Origin: Marsupella aquatica
Taxonomy: Eukaryota > Marchantiophyta
DNA: 64,000 bases
Direction: 5' to 3'
NCBI GenBank assembly: GCA_973895155.1
Contig: OZ316896.1
Coordinates: forward strand, 1,984,001-2,048,000
The notes beneath the pieces are model-generated. The model was not told the origin of the DNA. It did no database searches and saw only the letters and a program-made list of their open reading frames with translations. Of the stretch, positions 46,097 to 57,515 are shown piece by piece (within the stretch, counting starts at the first letter, position 1; every line of letters begins with the position of its first letter). A program made the position numbers and the translations under genes.

Positions 46097-49000
46097 GGTC
46101 CTACACACTCAGACCCTACATCAGATTGTGAAACACGAAGGAATAACAGGGTGTAGCATGACACAAAAGAATGAGGGTGCAGCATAAAATATGACTGTAT
46201 GTAACCACAAGGGTGCAGCATAAACCAATGCTTTATGGATGGCAAAGCACTAGGATTGAGCAACGCAAATAACCTTGGCCTATGATTGGAAGCAATCACA
46301 AATATTGCAACCTGTATGCCTTCGCCTACTGTCCAGCAGTGCTCACTCACCCTGCCTTTTTAAAATCTGTAAGGGCAACACAGAACAAATAGCAATTGAG
46401 TTTCGACAAAGCATTGGTTCTCAAGTTTTAAAATGGACAGACTTGTTTCATTGCCTGCCTTGTGCGCAGCAGACTAAGACCGATCAGGGAAAATTTATAT
46501 ATTCAAGTAGTGAGAGCTACAAATTTAAATTTGCTGGGACAGTTTTCCAGTTCTGGATCTTGCTGTGCTTTATATACAGCAGCAACCTGAATTCGTTTTT
46601 TATAGACCAGCTTTTGACCACGGCTACAACTTCAAAACAATCACACAATCAAATCATGACAAATGATAAATGCAGCAACTAGCAAAGGAGAAAAATGCAG
46701 TGGCCCTGAAGTAAACCTGGGTCAAGGTTGTGAATAAAGTTCTCACCTTGTCCCTGCATAGCATCGGGAAATTCTACCCAGAGTCTAAAGCGGGAGATAA
46801 CCCCTGGGCCCTCACTCTTACTATATCAAGTGAACCCCTTGAGAACAGATACCCCCCGCGTACCCCTTCTTAATATTTTTGTTCACAAAAAAAATCCCTT
46901 GTTAATTTAAAAATATTAACTTTTCCTATTAAATTTTATCCTTTTGTAAATTATAATAGAGTTTTTCAAGGAATTGAAAACACCCTTGAATTTTTAGAAT
47001 TACAAATATCATACTGAAATAGTTAAAACTTTATCTTTTCATAGGGGACTTGTATGTTATGCTCGATGTTCAAGGTACATATTATATATAGATAAACAAA
47101 ATTAGGACGAGAGAAAATTATAGTTCTTCCTATAGTTTACACATAGACCTGCAATTTTGTCTTAGTGTTCGCAAAAGTGCCTCTGAACTTCTAGTTTCAT
47201 TAGTACTATATATATGTATAATCCAAGAATAATACTTCAAAGTCTGAACCAACTATAACAAACATTGTTTGAGCGCTCGAGACCCCTCCCTCAATACACA
47301 AACACATCTGGCCTCATACATGGCTGTTTGATTCAAGGGAATTCAAAAGTAATCTTGTCCATCCATGTGGGATTGATCCATGGATCCCCATCAATCCCAG
47401 TTTCCCAACCAAGTTGGATCCAAAGATCCTGGCCCAAAATTTACTCAACTCCCCACTTAACTTCTAAACGTGCGGGTAAACATGTCTACCTTAGTTAGCC
47501 CATTTGTTCCACTATAAGGGGACCAACGAAACCAAACCTGCCTTAAGACGATAATAATTAAATATATGATTTACTATATGGACACGTGTGCAAATGAAGT
47601 GATGACATGTGTGTCAACCATATAGTGACGCGTGTACTTGGCATTTTGGGTACCCTTGCATAAGATTTATGTGACATGTATTTGATTCTTGCCTTATTAC
47701 TAGTATTGTGGTGAATGTATATAGAGGGATGTTGCCTACTTTAAAAACTGTTATAAAAATTAGTTTGCATTACATTAAAAATACCCTTGCGTTGTTCGCA
47801 CGTCCTCCTTGTATTAGTAACACTAAGGGCCCAGGGGAGATAACCAGGCGATGATCCATCCCAAGTTGCGTCAGGTCTAGGAAGATTAGTACTCTCCTAA
47901 CGTGACAAGACTTCTTCTGGATCATTCTCTGTAACAAAATTTATTCATTTCAAGTAAAAGACTGAAATCATTTGATGGCAAACCATCAAGCTGACTTTCA
48001 TGGTTAGACACTGCCAATAAAGTTTTCAACACAACAAACAGAGCAAACATTGCCAAAAGAATTTTTGGGTACAAGGGTGCTGCATCCTGATTTGCCTAAA
48101 CTCCATGAACTTACTAGCAGATTCTTATGTTCAATTAGGTAGCATTAAATAGACCAGCCTTCCACTCAGGCAGAAACAATCCTGGCCCACTCAGGCATTA
48201 AACAAGGTCGAGCCGAAAACTTTTGGCATCAGCCGCATAAACACCAAATGTTGCCAATGCTAACACAATGAAATACTGGAAGAGATAGAAAAAGATACAG
48301 CAGCATTTGAGGCAATAATTGCCAAACAACAAAAAGACAACACAATAACTTATCAAAACTGAACACAGCAGACACAAAAAATTGATGCTAAGGAGGAACT
48401 ACAGGAGACATACACAAAGTGGGCGCAGTTACATCCGTAGGATGGCATTCACCATGGGTTGGTTGGCTACATTTAATCACGAGCACATTTTACCAGACAG
48501 AGGCCCAGGTCCTTGTTTACTCTTCTAGTACGATGGCATTATGTTCCACAGGTCCCTGAAGTGCTCATTAGCGATCTATGAGGTATAATCATCTCTCTTG
48601 CTTGGACTGTAGGCAATATATTGATCGGAATGATGACATGGTTGCTAAGGAAGGGAGATCCTCAAACCACAACAAAAGTTTAATGTTCCACTATAACAAA
48701 ATCAGAAATCAGAAATCAGCAAATCAGCAAATCAATAGCAGACAGAAAGGAACACTGTTATTTGAAGACAATAAGCTTTATTTTGTTTTTGCAATTATAA
48801 GCTTGAGGTGTATGGTGTTCAATTGTTCTGCAGAGCGGTCCTCGCACGAATAGTTTTTAAGACTGATTACATTCAATCTGTCTGGATCCTTTAAGACAAC
48901 ACATATATTGCAGGCACATGTAAAGCTCCATGAACATTGAGACAAGGTCGGAAAGAGGGTCCAGGTTGTGATTAAGACAAAAAATAGAGAGAAACCCCAA

Positions 49001-50279
49001 CTCCAACCATCGCATGATCACACAATCATGCGCTTACCCTTAAAGCCCAAACTTGCTCCCACAAATGGAAGTCCTTAGTTCCTCCCACCACCGTCCGACA
49101 ATGGCTGTTGCACTGCAAAGACAGTCTGTGCAATGAAGCTCCCACTTCCAACAATGGACAGCTACCGCAGCTCCTCAGCTCCCATAGCTCCTCAACTCCC
49201 GTAACTCCTCCACTCTGGAACCTCCTATACTTGATTGCCGATTGCAGCTCGTCCTCACCCGCTCCTCACCACTCCTCCCACTCCTCAATCACCAATAGCT
49301 TATTGCCGATTGCAGGTTGTCACGGATTGCCTTGAGCCCTTGAACTCCCGTAGCTCCTTCCGTGACTGCAACTCAGTGATAATCTTAGCTGCGCAACCCA
49401 AGCCTTGAGCATGCCTCATACCTCATCTGACCAAGCTACCAAGGCACAATGCAGCCAGGAGCGATGGCCATGTAATCCGCGTGAGGGGGCCGTCGACGCT
49501 GCGCGACCCTCACCAATGCCAAGCACCCTAAAGCAACGAGCGCTCAGTAACGTGGTGTGCCAAGAAAGCCAAACATTGAACGTCAAGTTTGACAGAAGCA
49601 CAGAGGGGAGGGAGCAGGCGCATGCACAAGTAAAAGGAACAAACGGATGTGCTTATGATGATAACCTAGGCACTCGGGACCGCGCGCATAGCTCCCCTAC
49701 ATTGAACTCCCCACCTCCTAGCAACGAGACCTCACCTCTGCTCAGCTCACCTTTGGGAAAAAATCGAGCTACAACCGGAAATGTAGCAGCAAATGCGGAG
49801 CAGACAAACGACATAGCACAAAATGTGGCAAGCAAAGGATCACAGTAGCGTATTGGAGCATTACCAGCGACCTCCACCTTGAACTTGCAAGCAGCAGCTT
49901 GCGCTCTATTGCCCCCCACACACTGAAAAAAGCACACTGGAAAAAGCGCAGGCTCTCGGGGCAGGCTCACAGTGAAAAGAGTCGCAAACCCAATCAAAGC
50001 TCCTCCCCAACAAGTCTTCTTTGACCGCGCAGCACACTTCTCCGCCAACTCGCAGCACAATGAACAGAAATGGCAACTACAAAACCCTTGCAGCCCGAAT
50101 GGGTCGGAGCTCCATGGAGGCTTGTAATGTGCACACAAAGGCGCTCCAAGAAATGAGCACATTCAACAAAAGACTCAATGTTTTTTCAGGAAAGAGGGCT
50201 CCCGCGACTCGATGTTTTTTAGGGAAAGAGGGCTCCCGCAAATACGGGAGAACACCTATGTGAGAGAAAGCATACCGTT
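46097..50279. other. Upstream non-coding part of element C
   Basis: No gene is convincing. Overlapping opposite-strand open frames at 49405-49848 and 49653-50162 lack recognisable features and probably reflect base composition. Direct short repeats of agctcct-caactcc type lie at 49160-49290. A phrase gggaaagagggctcccgc- is repeated near 50191 and 50224. The stretch 46860-48480 is AT-rich and plain. The PHD promoter should lie here. Confidence 0.4.
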
Positions 50280-51189
50280 GGATTGGCCTCGTCCGCTTCG
50301 TTCAAATGACGCAAAACGTCCGTTCAAATGACCCAAAACGTACACCCTTCTTAACCCTAAAATCCTTACTTCACACAAGAAGTGAAGTCCCCCCCCCCCC
50401 CTAAGGCCCTAGGGAAGGCTTGGTTAAATTTAAATTCAAGCTCCCCCAAAAGGCACTTTCCTTGAAAACAAAACGGTTAAGAATGTTAAGGACCAATGTT
50501 ATATATAAAAAAGGACGCCCATGATATAAAAGGTCCATTTGGACCAAGGGGAAACCTATTTGGACCCTAAACCCATAACCCACCCCTCATTTAAACAAAT
50601 TAATCCTTCATGGGAGGTGAGGATGTTGTGCATTACACTAGTGTAATTAACTATGCAATGGCCATGTGTTTTGGGTGATAGGTTATGTCCGCAGTCATAT
50701 ATGCATGCATCAATGACCTCCAATATGACAAGATTAATGGCTTCCAATATGACCGCATGAATGACCCTAAACTTTTAGACTCAATGAGCTCCCTTGTAAC
50801 TCCAAAGAGAACCCCCCCAATATGCTTTGAAATGACCACATTTCCTGTCATTTGGTACTTTTGACCTCTAGTATGACAGCCAAGATGACCCTAATTTGAG
50901 GTGTTTGAATTAATGACACACCATTGTTCCAAAATGACCCAATGAAGATTACACTACCTCTAGGAGTGCCCCTTTACAATTCCTTTGCAATTTAATAGAA
51001 AATACCCTAACTCCAAATATTGGCAAAAACATGACATACATATATAGAAGGAAGATAGCCTTCCACTAGTATTGCACTATATACCTCTTGGAGAGACAAA
51101 AACAATATTTCTTTGCCTTTGGATGTGATGGTATACACCCATGGTTGCACTTTTGGCAAATCATTCCAAAGTCGTACGACTTGGGAGTG

Positions 51190-52440
51190 ATTTCCCCAAA
51201 GATGCATCATGCCTCAAGTAAACGCAAAAACATATGTCCAAAGTGTTTATGTCGCAACTAGTGGTTGGACAATGATGAGTATAGTGTCCCGCACCCAGTG
51301 GAGAGGTTCTCACCTCTATGTGGGGCCCCATGGCACTCTAGGGCCCACCACCAGCCCCTAGCCCCAAACTAGTCATTTGTGCCTTTCCTTAATGACTGCA
51401 TGAGGGACCCCTCAAATGACCACAAATCCAGTCATTAGACTGATATGACTGCCCATATGACAGTTTTAATGACCCTACTTTTAGTCATTGGCATTTATGA
51501 CGGGCCATTGCTCACATATGACCCAATAAAGGCCCTAGTACCTCTAACTAGAGCCAACTTTAGATCCTTTGCAAGATTGGAATATTCCTCTTCCCTAATC
51601 CCGCACCCACACCATACTGAGAAGCACAACTCCCCTGCCCATTCCATTGGTGCAGCACTACCTCTTGGGGAACCAAAAAATAGGTTTTATTTGCCTTTGG
51701 ATGTGATGGTATACATCCATGGGAGTGATTTCCCCAAAGGTGCATCATGCCTCAAGTAAACGCAAAAACATGTGTCCAAAGTGTTTATGTTGCAACTAGT
51801 GGTTGGACAATGATGAGTATAGTGTCCCGCACCTAGTTGAGGGGTTCTCACCTCTATGTGGGGCCCCATGGCACTCTAGGGCCCACATCCAGCCCCTAGC
51901 CCCAAACTGTCATTTGTGCTTGTGTTTAATGACTGCATGAGGGATCACACAAATGACCACAAAGCCAGTCATTAGACTGATATGACTCTCTATATGACAG
52001 TTTTAATGACCCTACTTGTAGTCATTGGTATTTGTGATGCAAATGTTTTTAGAAATGACCCAATAAAGATTACACTAGCTCCTTGAATGCCCCATCACTC
52101 TTTATTTGCAAATTAAATTATCCCCCATCCAAACACTTGCAGCAACATGACACAATTACAACAAAGGATGACAACCTTCCATTGGTATTGCCCTACTTCT
52201 TCGAGAGACAGAAAGATTTCATTTGCCTTTGGATACGATAGTATGCGCTCATCTATATATGGTGACACTTCTAGAAAATCACTCCAAAGGTGTATGACTT
52301 GGGAGTGATTTCCCCAAAGCTAGGTGCATCATGTTTAAAGTAAATGCAAGACATGTGATCAAATTGCTAATGCTGCAACAAGTGGGAGGACAATGATGAG
52401 TATTGTGTCCCGCACTTAGTGGAAGGGTTATCAACTATAT
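51190..52440. repeat. Three ~540-590-bp direct repeat units
   Basis: Phrases aaacgcaaaaacat-tgtcc, ttggacaatgatgagtatag and tctcacctctatgtggggcc recur near 51220-51340 and 51760-51880. A diverged third copy starts near 52325. Confidence 0.8.
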
Positions 52441-52479
52441 CAATGACTCTACAATTATGACCGGTGTCTAGAATGACTA

Positions 52480-53000
52480 TTGAGTATTTTAATCTTCATA
52501 TATCTTGGGTTCTTTAATGACTCTATAAGTAGTCATTTATGCAATAAGTCCATAATGACTGTATGTTATTGTAAACATTGATATATCATGATTTTTAGAT
52601 TGACCCTATATTTAGTCATTTATGCGACAAGTCCATAATGACAGTATGTTGTTGTAAACATCGATATATCCTAATTTCAAGATTGACTCTGGAGTTAGTC
52701 ATTTATGAGAGAAGTCCATAATGACGGAATGTTCTTGTAAACACTGATATGTCATTATTTCAAGATTGACCCTAGAGTTAGTCATTTATGAGAGAACTCC
52801 ATAATGACGGTATGTTCTTGTAAACATTGATATGTCCTAATTTCAAGATTGACCCTAGAGTTAGTCATTTATGAGAGAACTCCATAATGACGGTATGTTC
52901 TTGTAAACATTGATATGTCCTAATTTCAAGATTGACCCTAGAGTTAGTCATTTATGGCAGAAGTCCATAATGACAATATGTTGTTGTAAACACTGATATA
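52480..53000. repeat. ~84-bp tandem array, six units
   Basis: Each unit has tagtcatttatg, agtccataatgac and ttgtaaacat-gatat, spaced about 82-85 bp apart. It lies inside the right subterminal region of element C. Confidence 0.85.
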
Positions 53001-53589
53001 TTCTCATTTTCAGATTGACCCTAAATTTTGTCATTTAACACCGTTGGTTAAAATGACGATAATACATTTTTTGTCATTTATCACCGTTGTCCAAAATGAT
53101 CCAAATAGATTTTTGGTCATTTCAGTCATTGTCCAGAGTGACTATAATGTTGCTAAACACTGATTAATCATTGTTGTTATTAATTGTGTCATTTAAGACA
53201 TGTGTCTAAATTGACCATTTAGGGAAATTGGGTCATTTTGGTCGCATCAGTCATTATAGACATTATACAAAATGACCAAAAAATTAACATTTTGTCATTT
53301 CAGTCTATTGGTCATTGTGGACAATCATTCCCCTGTCATTCTTTTTGTGTCATTAAAACTTTTGGTCATTTATTCATCTCTGTCATTGGGTGATTGGTCA
53401 TAAAGGGCCCTGTTTTCTTCTAGTGATACACAATAATTCTTTTACATAACGACATTCGTACTTCATCGCCTCTTTTGTTAACAATATTTTTTCCACAACT
53501 ACATCTTTTGTGCATATGATATTTAGCACAACAATATTTTTATGCAATGACATCTTTTGCACAACAATTTTTTTGGTGCAATGCAAGGA

Positions 53590-53970
53590 GAATGAGCTCG
53601 CCCAATTCATTTGCATTGCCTTGACATCTTTGTCTCTCCTTAGTTGAAATTTTTTCCTCGCCTTGATATCTTTTCTCATCTCAAAATCGTTTCCTCCCTC
53701 AACATGATTTCCTCACCTTGACTTTGCCTTCACATCTTTTCCTTGCCTTGAAATCTTTTGTGCAATGCTCGCCTACATTGCTTTGTACATATCACCTCGA
53801 CATTGTTTTCTCCCTTCAACATTTTGTCCTCACCTTGACATCTTTTTCTCACATCAACATCGTTTTATCACCTTGACATCTTTGTATCACCTTGACATCT
53901 TTGTATCACCTCGACATCTTATTATCACCTCGACATCTTTGTATCACTCGACATCTTTCTATCATTGACA
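53590..53970. repeat. Degenerate ~20-bp tandem repeat outside element C
   Basis: The unit tatcacctcgacatctttg and variants repeat from about 53860 to 53965, with looser ttgacatctttt copies upstream. Confidence 0.75.
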
Positions 53971-56340
53971 TCTTTCGTGCAATGCACTGGTATTGGGCTA
54001 GTGTAAACATAAATCATGACAAATGGCATACATGCTTATTATTTGACATATATCATGGTCATGAATTTTCCATCTAGAGGTTTCACTCTAGTAACCTAGG
54101 CCCCAAATCTAGCTTGTAGTTCATATTTTATAAATAAGATTCAATGCAAGAATTTAAATAAATGTGGGCCTAATATACAATACAATTCCTGTAAGTTTTT
54201 ATTGCTCAAATGGTACTATTTGTAATAGCCACATAAAATGATCTCAATCATGCAATATACTAGTTTATACAATGACTAGCCCCACACTCATGCATTGCAC
54301 ATACCATGTCATGTTGTCATTATAGCTACACCCTTCTAACACTCTGCTATTTTAACTTATTGAAAATGATGTAAACATGATCTTATTATCATATCTTATT
54401 TTGAGTTTATTAAAGTAATCATTTGAATTAAAGTACAGAACGAGCAGTCACACCCTTTCAGCTCGATCTAAATAGATCATTCAATGTTAATATTAACTAA
54501 ATCATAGCTATAGTGTGCGAATAAGTGCATTGTGGCAGCGAATTAATCTGATACAGATCAACTGGAGCTTGGCATCCATGAAACATCTCAATCAAATAGG
54601 ATATATTAAATATGACTGACTCAGATACTTAGCATGTACACTGACTCCATGATTGCCTGTTTGTTCACTAGCTAGACCAAAATTAAATAATCTTACTAGG
54701 AAATAATTTGATCATTCAGTGTCCCCCGCTCTCATTTTCGTATCAATGATACGAAAATCTTACACATCTTAGGATTCTAGGAATCTTTAGATAAGTAATC
54801 TATAAATTATCACGAGATGCAATTAGCCCACAATTTCTCTTCCATCAATCCCTAGCCTGCAGGTGAAGTGATCGATGCCAACTAGATCACAGTTTCGTTG
54901 TTCTTTTGCTAAGTGTTTACTACGATTGGATGCATGTCCCCGTGCAGGTCCAGAGTATTAATTGAAACCTAAGATACTAACAACTCGCAACGACTGGTCT
55001 TCCAATATCTCATCATCTAGATGATATCTCCCATATGGTTGGATTGAAGAAACAAATGAATGCATGAAAAGATGCTCATGTGACCCATGCAACTACCTAG
55101 GGGCAAATTAAAAGACTACTAGCTATAAGTACTAGTGTTTACTACAATACCTGAAAACAAGAATAAAGGCAGACCAGGACCCACGTCAACTAGAACATTG
55201 CATGACATGATCGATTGTCCATGAAAGTCAGTCAGAGGTATCTAATGAAGCTACCATAATAATAACAATTTATTCTCATGAGCCAGCAGTAAGATCATAT
55301 ATAGTCCATGTGACTTAGACAAACATGGCTCCAGGCAGGTATTAGCAATGTAATATAGAATTTCACATAGTTATCATGATATGAAATTTAAAAGTGCCCT
55401 AACCTGTTTCACCCGATAATTTTCTGAATCAAGTTGAATTTACTATTGCCTTTAGATGGCTCAAGTATTGTAAGGAGACCCAGTGCAGGAGACATCAGGC
55501 AAAAAATGCAGATGACTTAAGGCAGGAGATAGGGGCGTGAACAGCGCGGCTTATAAGTTTTCATCCCGTTATACTTAAGAGGTCGTTTGTCAATCCTATT
55601 ACCTCTGGGCTCTTGCTTTCTGGGTGCTGAGTGCAAATTAAATGAGGTAGACCTGAAACATAATTACTACACGGGAACCATGCGATGACCATATATCCTT
55701 TTACAGGATGCAGTAGCATTTGTCTTCAGCCCACGGCAACCATTAATTGGGACTACTCATACCAGGAAAGTATTGTCTATCATCTGGAAATTAAGGTACG
55801 TATGATCTTATGGCCCTCAATCTTTACAGGTGGTATCGCCGGATCGACTTCACATACACCACAGGCTCGATCATTCCGTCCGGCTTTTGAAATGCCAATT
55901 TCATTTATGAATTTTCTAGCAAAGCTACCTTTTGTACATATATGTCGAGTCAGTTCTAACTCTGGAAAATTGAAAGTGAACCGTACGTTGCTAATCTTGT
56001 GTTGTACATTGTGATTCTAACATTTGTGTTACTTATCTAACCCTTATTTGAAGCACATGTGCCTGAACAGCTTCCTTTCCATGTCAAATATTGTACAGTC
56101 CAGAAAGATACTGTAAGTACCCAATTAATCATGCATTTACCCAAATATGTTAAACTGAAACAAAACCAGATTGATCACTTACAAAAATTATCGTGATATC
56201 TTGAGCATCAACCAAAATATGTGATGGATATTTAATACAACTGGCTTTGTAAGTCAGAGAGTTCCAGCTTGAGAATGAAAGTTATTTACTCGAGTAAGAA
56301 CGTACTCTCTTCACAGGCGGACGGTGGAAAATAGTTGGCA
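53971..56340. other. AT-rich upstream region of the 56-kb gene
   Basis: No coding frame is assigned. An exon-like block at 55707-55795 has a good acceptor (tccttttacag) and donor (AAG/GTACGT), and another acceptor (tctcttcacag) stands at 56316. These may be 5' untranslated exons of the following gene. An exon pair at 55.7-55.9 kb is unlikely because the gap between them would be only 34 bp. Confidence 0.35.
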
Positions 56341-57504
56341 ATGATAAAGAAGAAACCCACTACGCATAAGGCCAACTATCGATTCTGGTAATCTGCATAC
56401 GTATCTACTGTACATACATTGCCCATTTGGTTGAAGTGATCGATGTATACATACTATTTAGGTCAATAATAACCCACATGAGTATTATCCATATGATCCT
56501 TAAGTCCACTTTGCAAACTGGCCTTGCAAAAATACTTTTAGTCTTGTATCCGGCCGGCTTCTATACATCTTTGTTGTATATGTGCAAAAGGCGTGTACGT
56601 TTCCAATGATTTGGCCTTTTGCTAACTCATTTTTTTGACTCATCACGGTATAATTTATAGTGGAGCAGACAACGATTCAGTAGAAATCCCTCGTGCCAGA
56701 AGAAAAGAAGACCCTCGTCAACCACCAGATGACCACATACCTACAAACTATCTGGTTACCCGCGAAGATATATCTACACGACCAATTAATTCTGGACGAG
56801 AATCACCGTCTATCCCCAAGATTACAGCTAGTGAGGCTCATGCTTCTGAATGGGACATTGATTTGGACAAACCAACACATAATGAGTCTGAAACCGGTCA
56901 AGACATCTTTAACTATACTTTTTATGAAGGAGATTACGTATGTTTAACCCTCAAGGAGCTTGAGGTTGCAAGGGGAACAGTGTACTGTGTCCAACCTGAC
57001 AAAGCAATTAACCCAGGTGAACATTTGGGAAATAATCGCATTGCTGTGAAGCTTACAAAGGTTTTCGAGAAGACAATAAAGCTCCCATATCCTGCCCCTA
57101 GTGCTCGTACTGTTGAAGAGGCTTTTATAAATTCTCAGCCTATCATGTGGGACAATTTCCGCGTCTTCCATGCTTATCATAACAGCCCTCTTGGTCAAGA
57201 CGTGTCGCTTGGGGATGGTGTGGGTACAAGTTCTGGTCATCCCGTCACTAGCACGTTGGGACCAAGTGCTCGCACTTCAGGTGGAACCAACACTAAAGCT
57301 GGTTCTAAAGAGGAAAATTATGACGTTGAGGAAAATGTGTCTAAAGCGGGGTCTGAAGAGAGAGAGGGTGATCTTGAAGAAGAATCTGACTATGAGCTGT
57401 TTGAAGAAACTGAATGTACCGATGATGACGACGAGGATAACCAAGAAGACATTGAAGACGAAGCTGGTCCGTTACACACACTCCAACCCAATACCATGAA
57501 TTAA
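56341..57504 (+). CDS. Gene with TnpA C-terminal (Transposase_23-like) domain and acidic tail
   Basis: Exon 1 (56341-56387, MIKKKPTTHKANYRF) and exon 2 (56661-57504) join in phase 2 across a GTAATC/TTATAG intron, giving 296 residues. The start is chosen because a TAG lies in frame just upstream of this ATG. Roughly residues 105-195 (YEGDYVCLTLKELEVARGTV to IMWDNFRVFHAY) share with the TnpA C-termini of elements B and C the order GD-x-V, V-A/V-x-G-x-V, a central His, VKLTKVFEKTIKLPYP and a late Trp. The tail from about 245 is strongly acidic (ETECTDDDDEDNQEDIEDE). It lies outside the elements and has no stop. It could be a domesticated element domain, or the 5' part of the next gene, whose first exon starts only 12 bases after this stop. 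Confidence 0.65.
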
Positions 57505-57515
57505 TTATCTTTAAG

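Larger units (their letters stand above)
31844..53425 (-). mobile_element. CACTA (En/Spm-type) transposon C, ~21.6 kb
   Basis: The left end is CACTAGTAGAAAACAATG. The right end on the opposite strand is CACTAGAAGAAAACAGGG. Both are followed by GACC/GTCATTT-type subterminal motifs. Minus-strand genes run PHD protein (46096-40770, split), tnp2 (40180-36187) and TnpA (36088-32907), as in element B. The flanking triplets TGT and ATA do not match. The transposase reads intact, so this is the younger or better-kept copy. A 4.66-kb foreign insertion lies inside its PHD gene. Confidence 0.85.
50280..53425. repeat. Right subterminal region and terminal repeat of element C
   Basis: GTCATT/AATGAC motifs in both orientations continue to the terminus ttttcttctagtg (53413-53425). 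A palindrome ttacactagtgtaa near 50635 contains a CACTAG core and may be a remnant terminus of a smaller related element. Confidence 0.75.

Noticed and set aside
49405-50162. Overlapping opposite-strand ORFs of 147 and 169 residues
   Set aside because: There are no family features, no splice context and low-complexity composition; overlap on both strands points to base-composition artefacts.
50631-50650. Separate CACTA terminus at ttacactagtgtaa
   Set aside because: It is a self-complementary site lacking the GAAAA extension of the family termini; it is mentioned only as a possible remnant.
55707-55900. Two coding exons upstream of the 56-kb gene
   Set aside because: The gap between them would be 34 bp, too short for a plant intron; only a possible 5' untranslated exon is kept.
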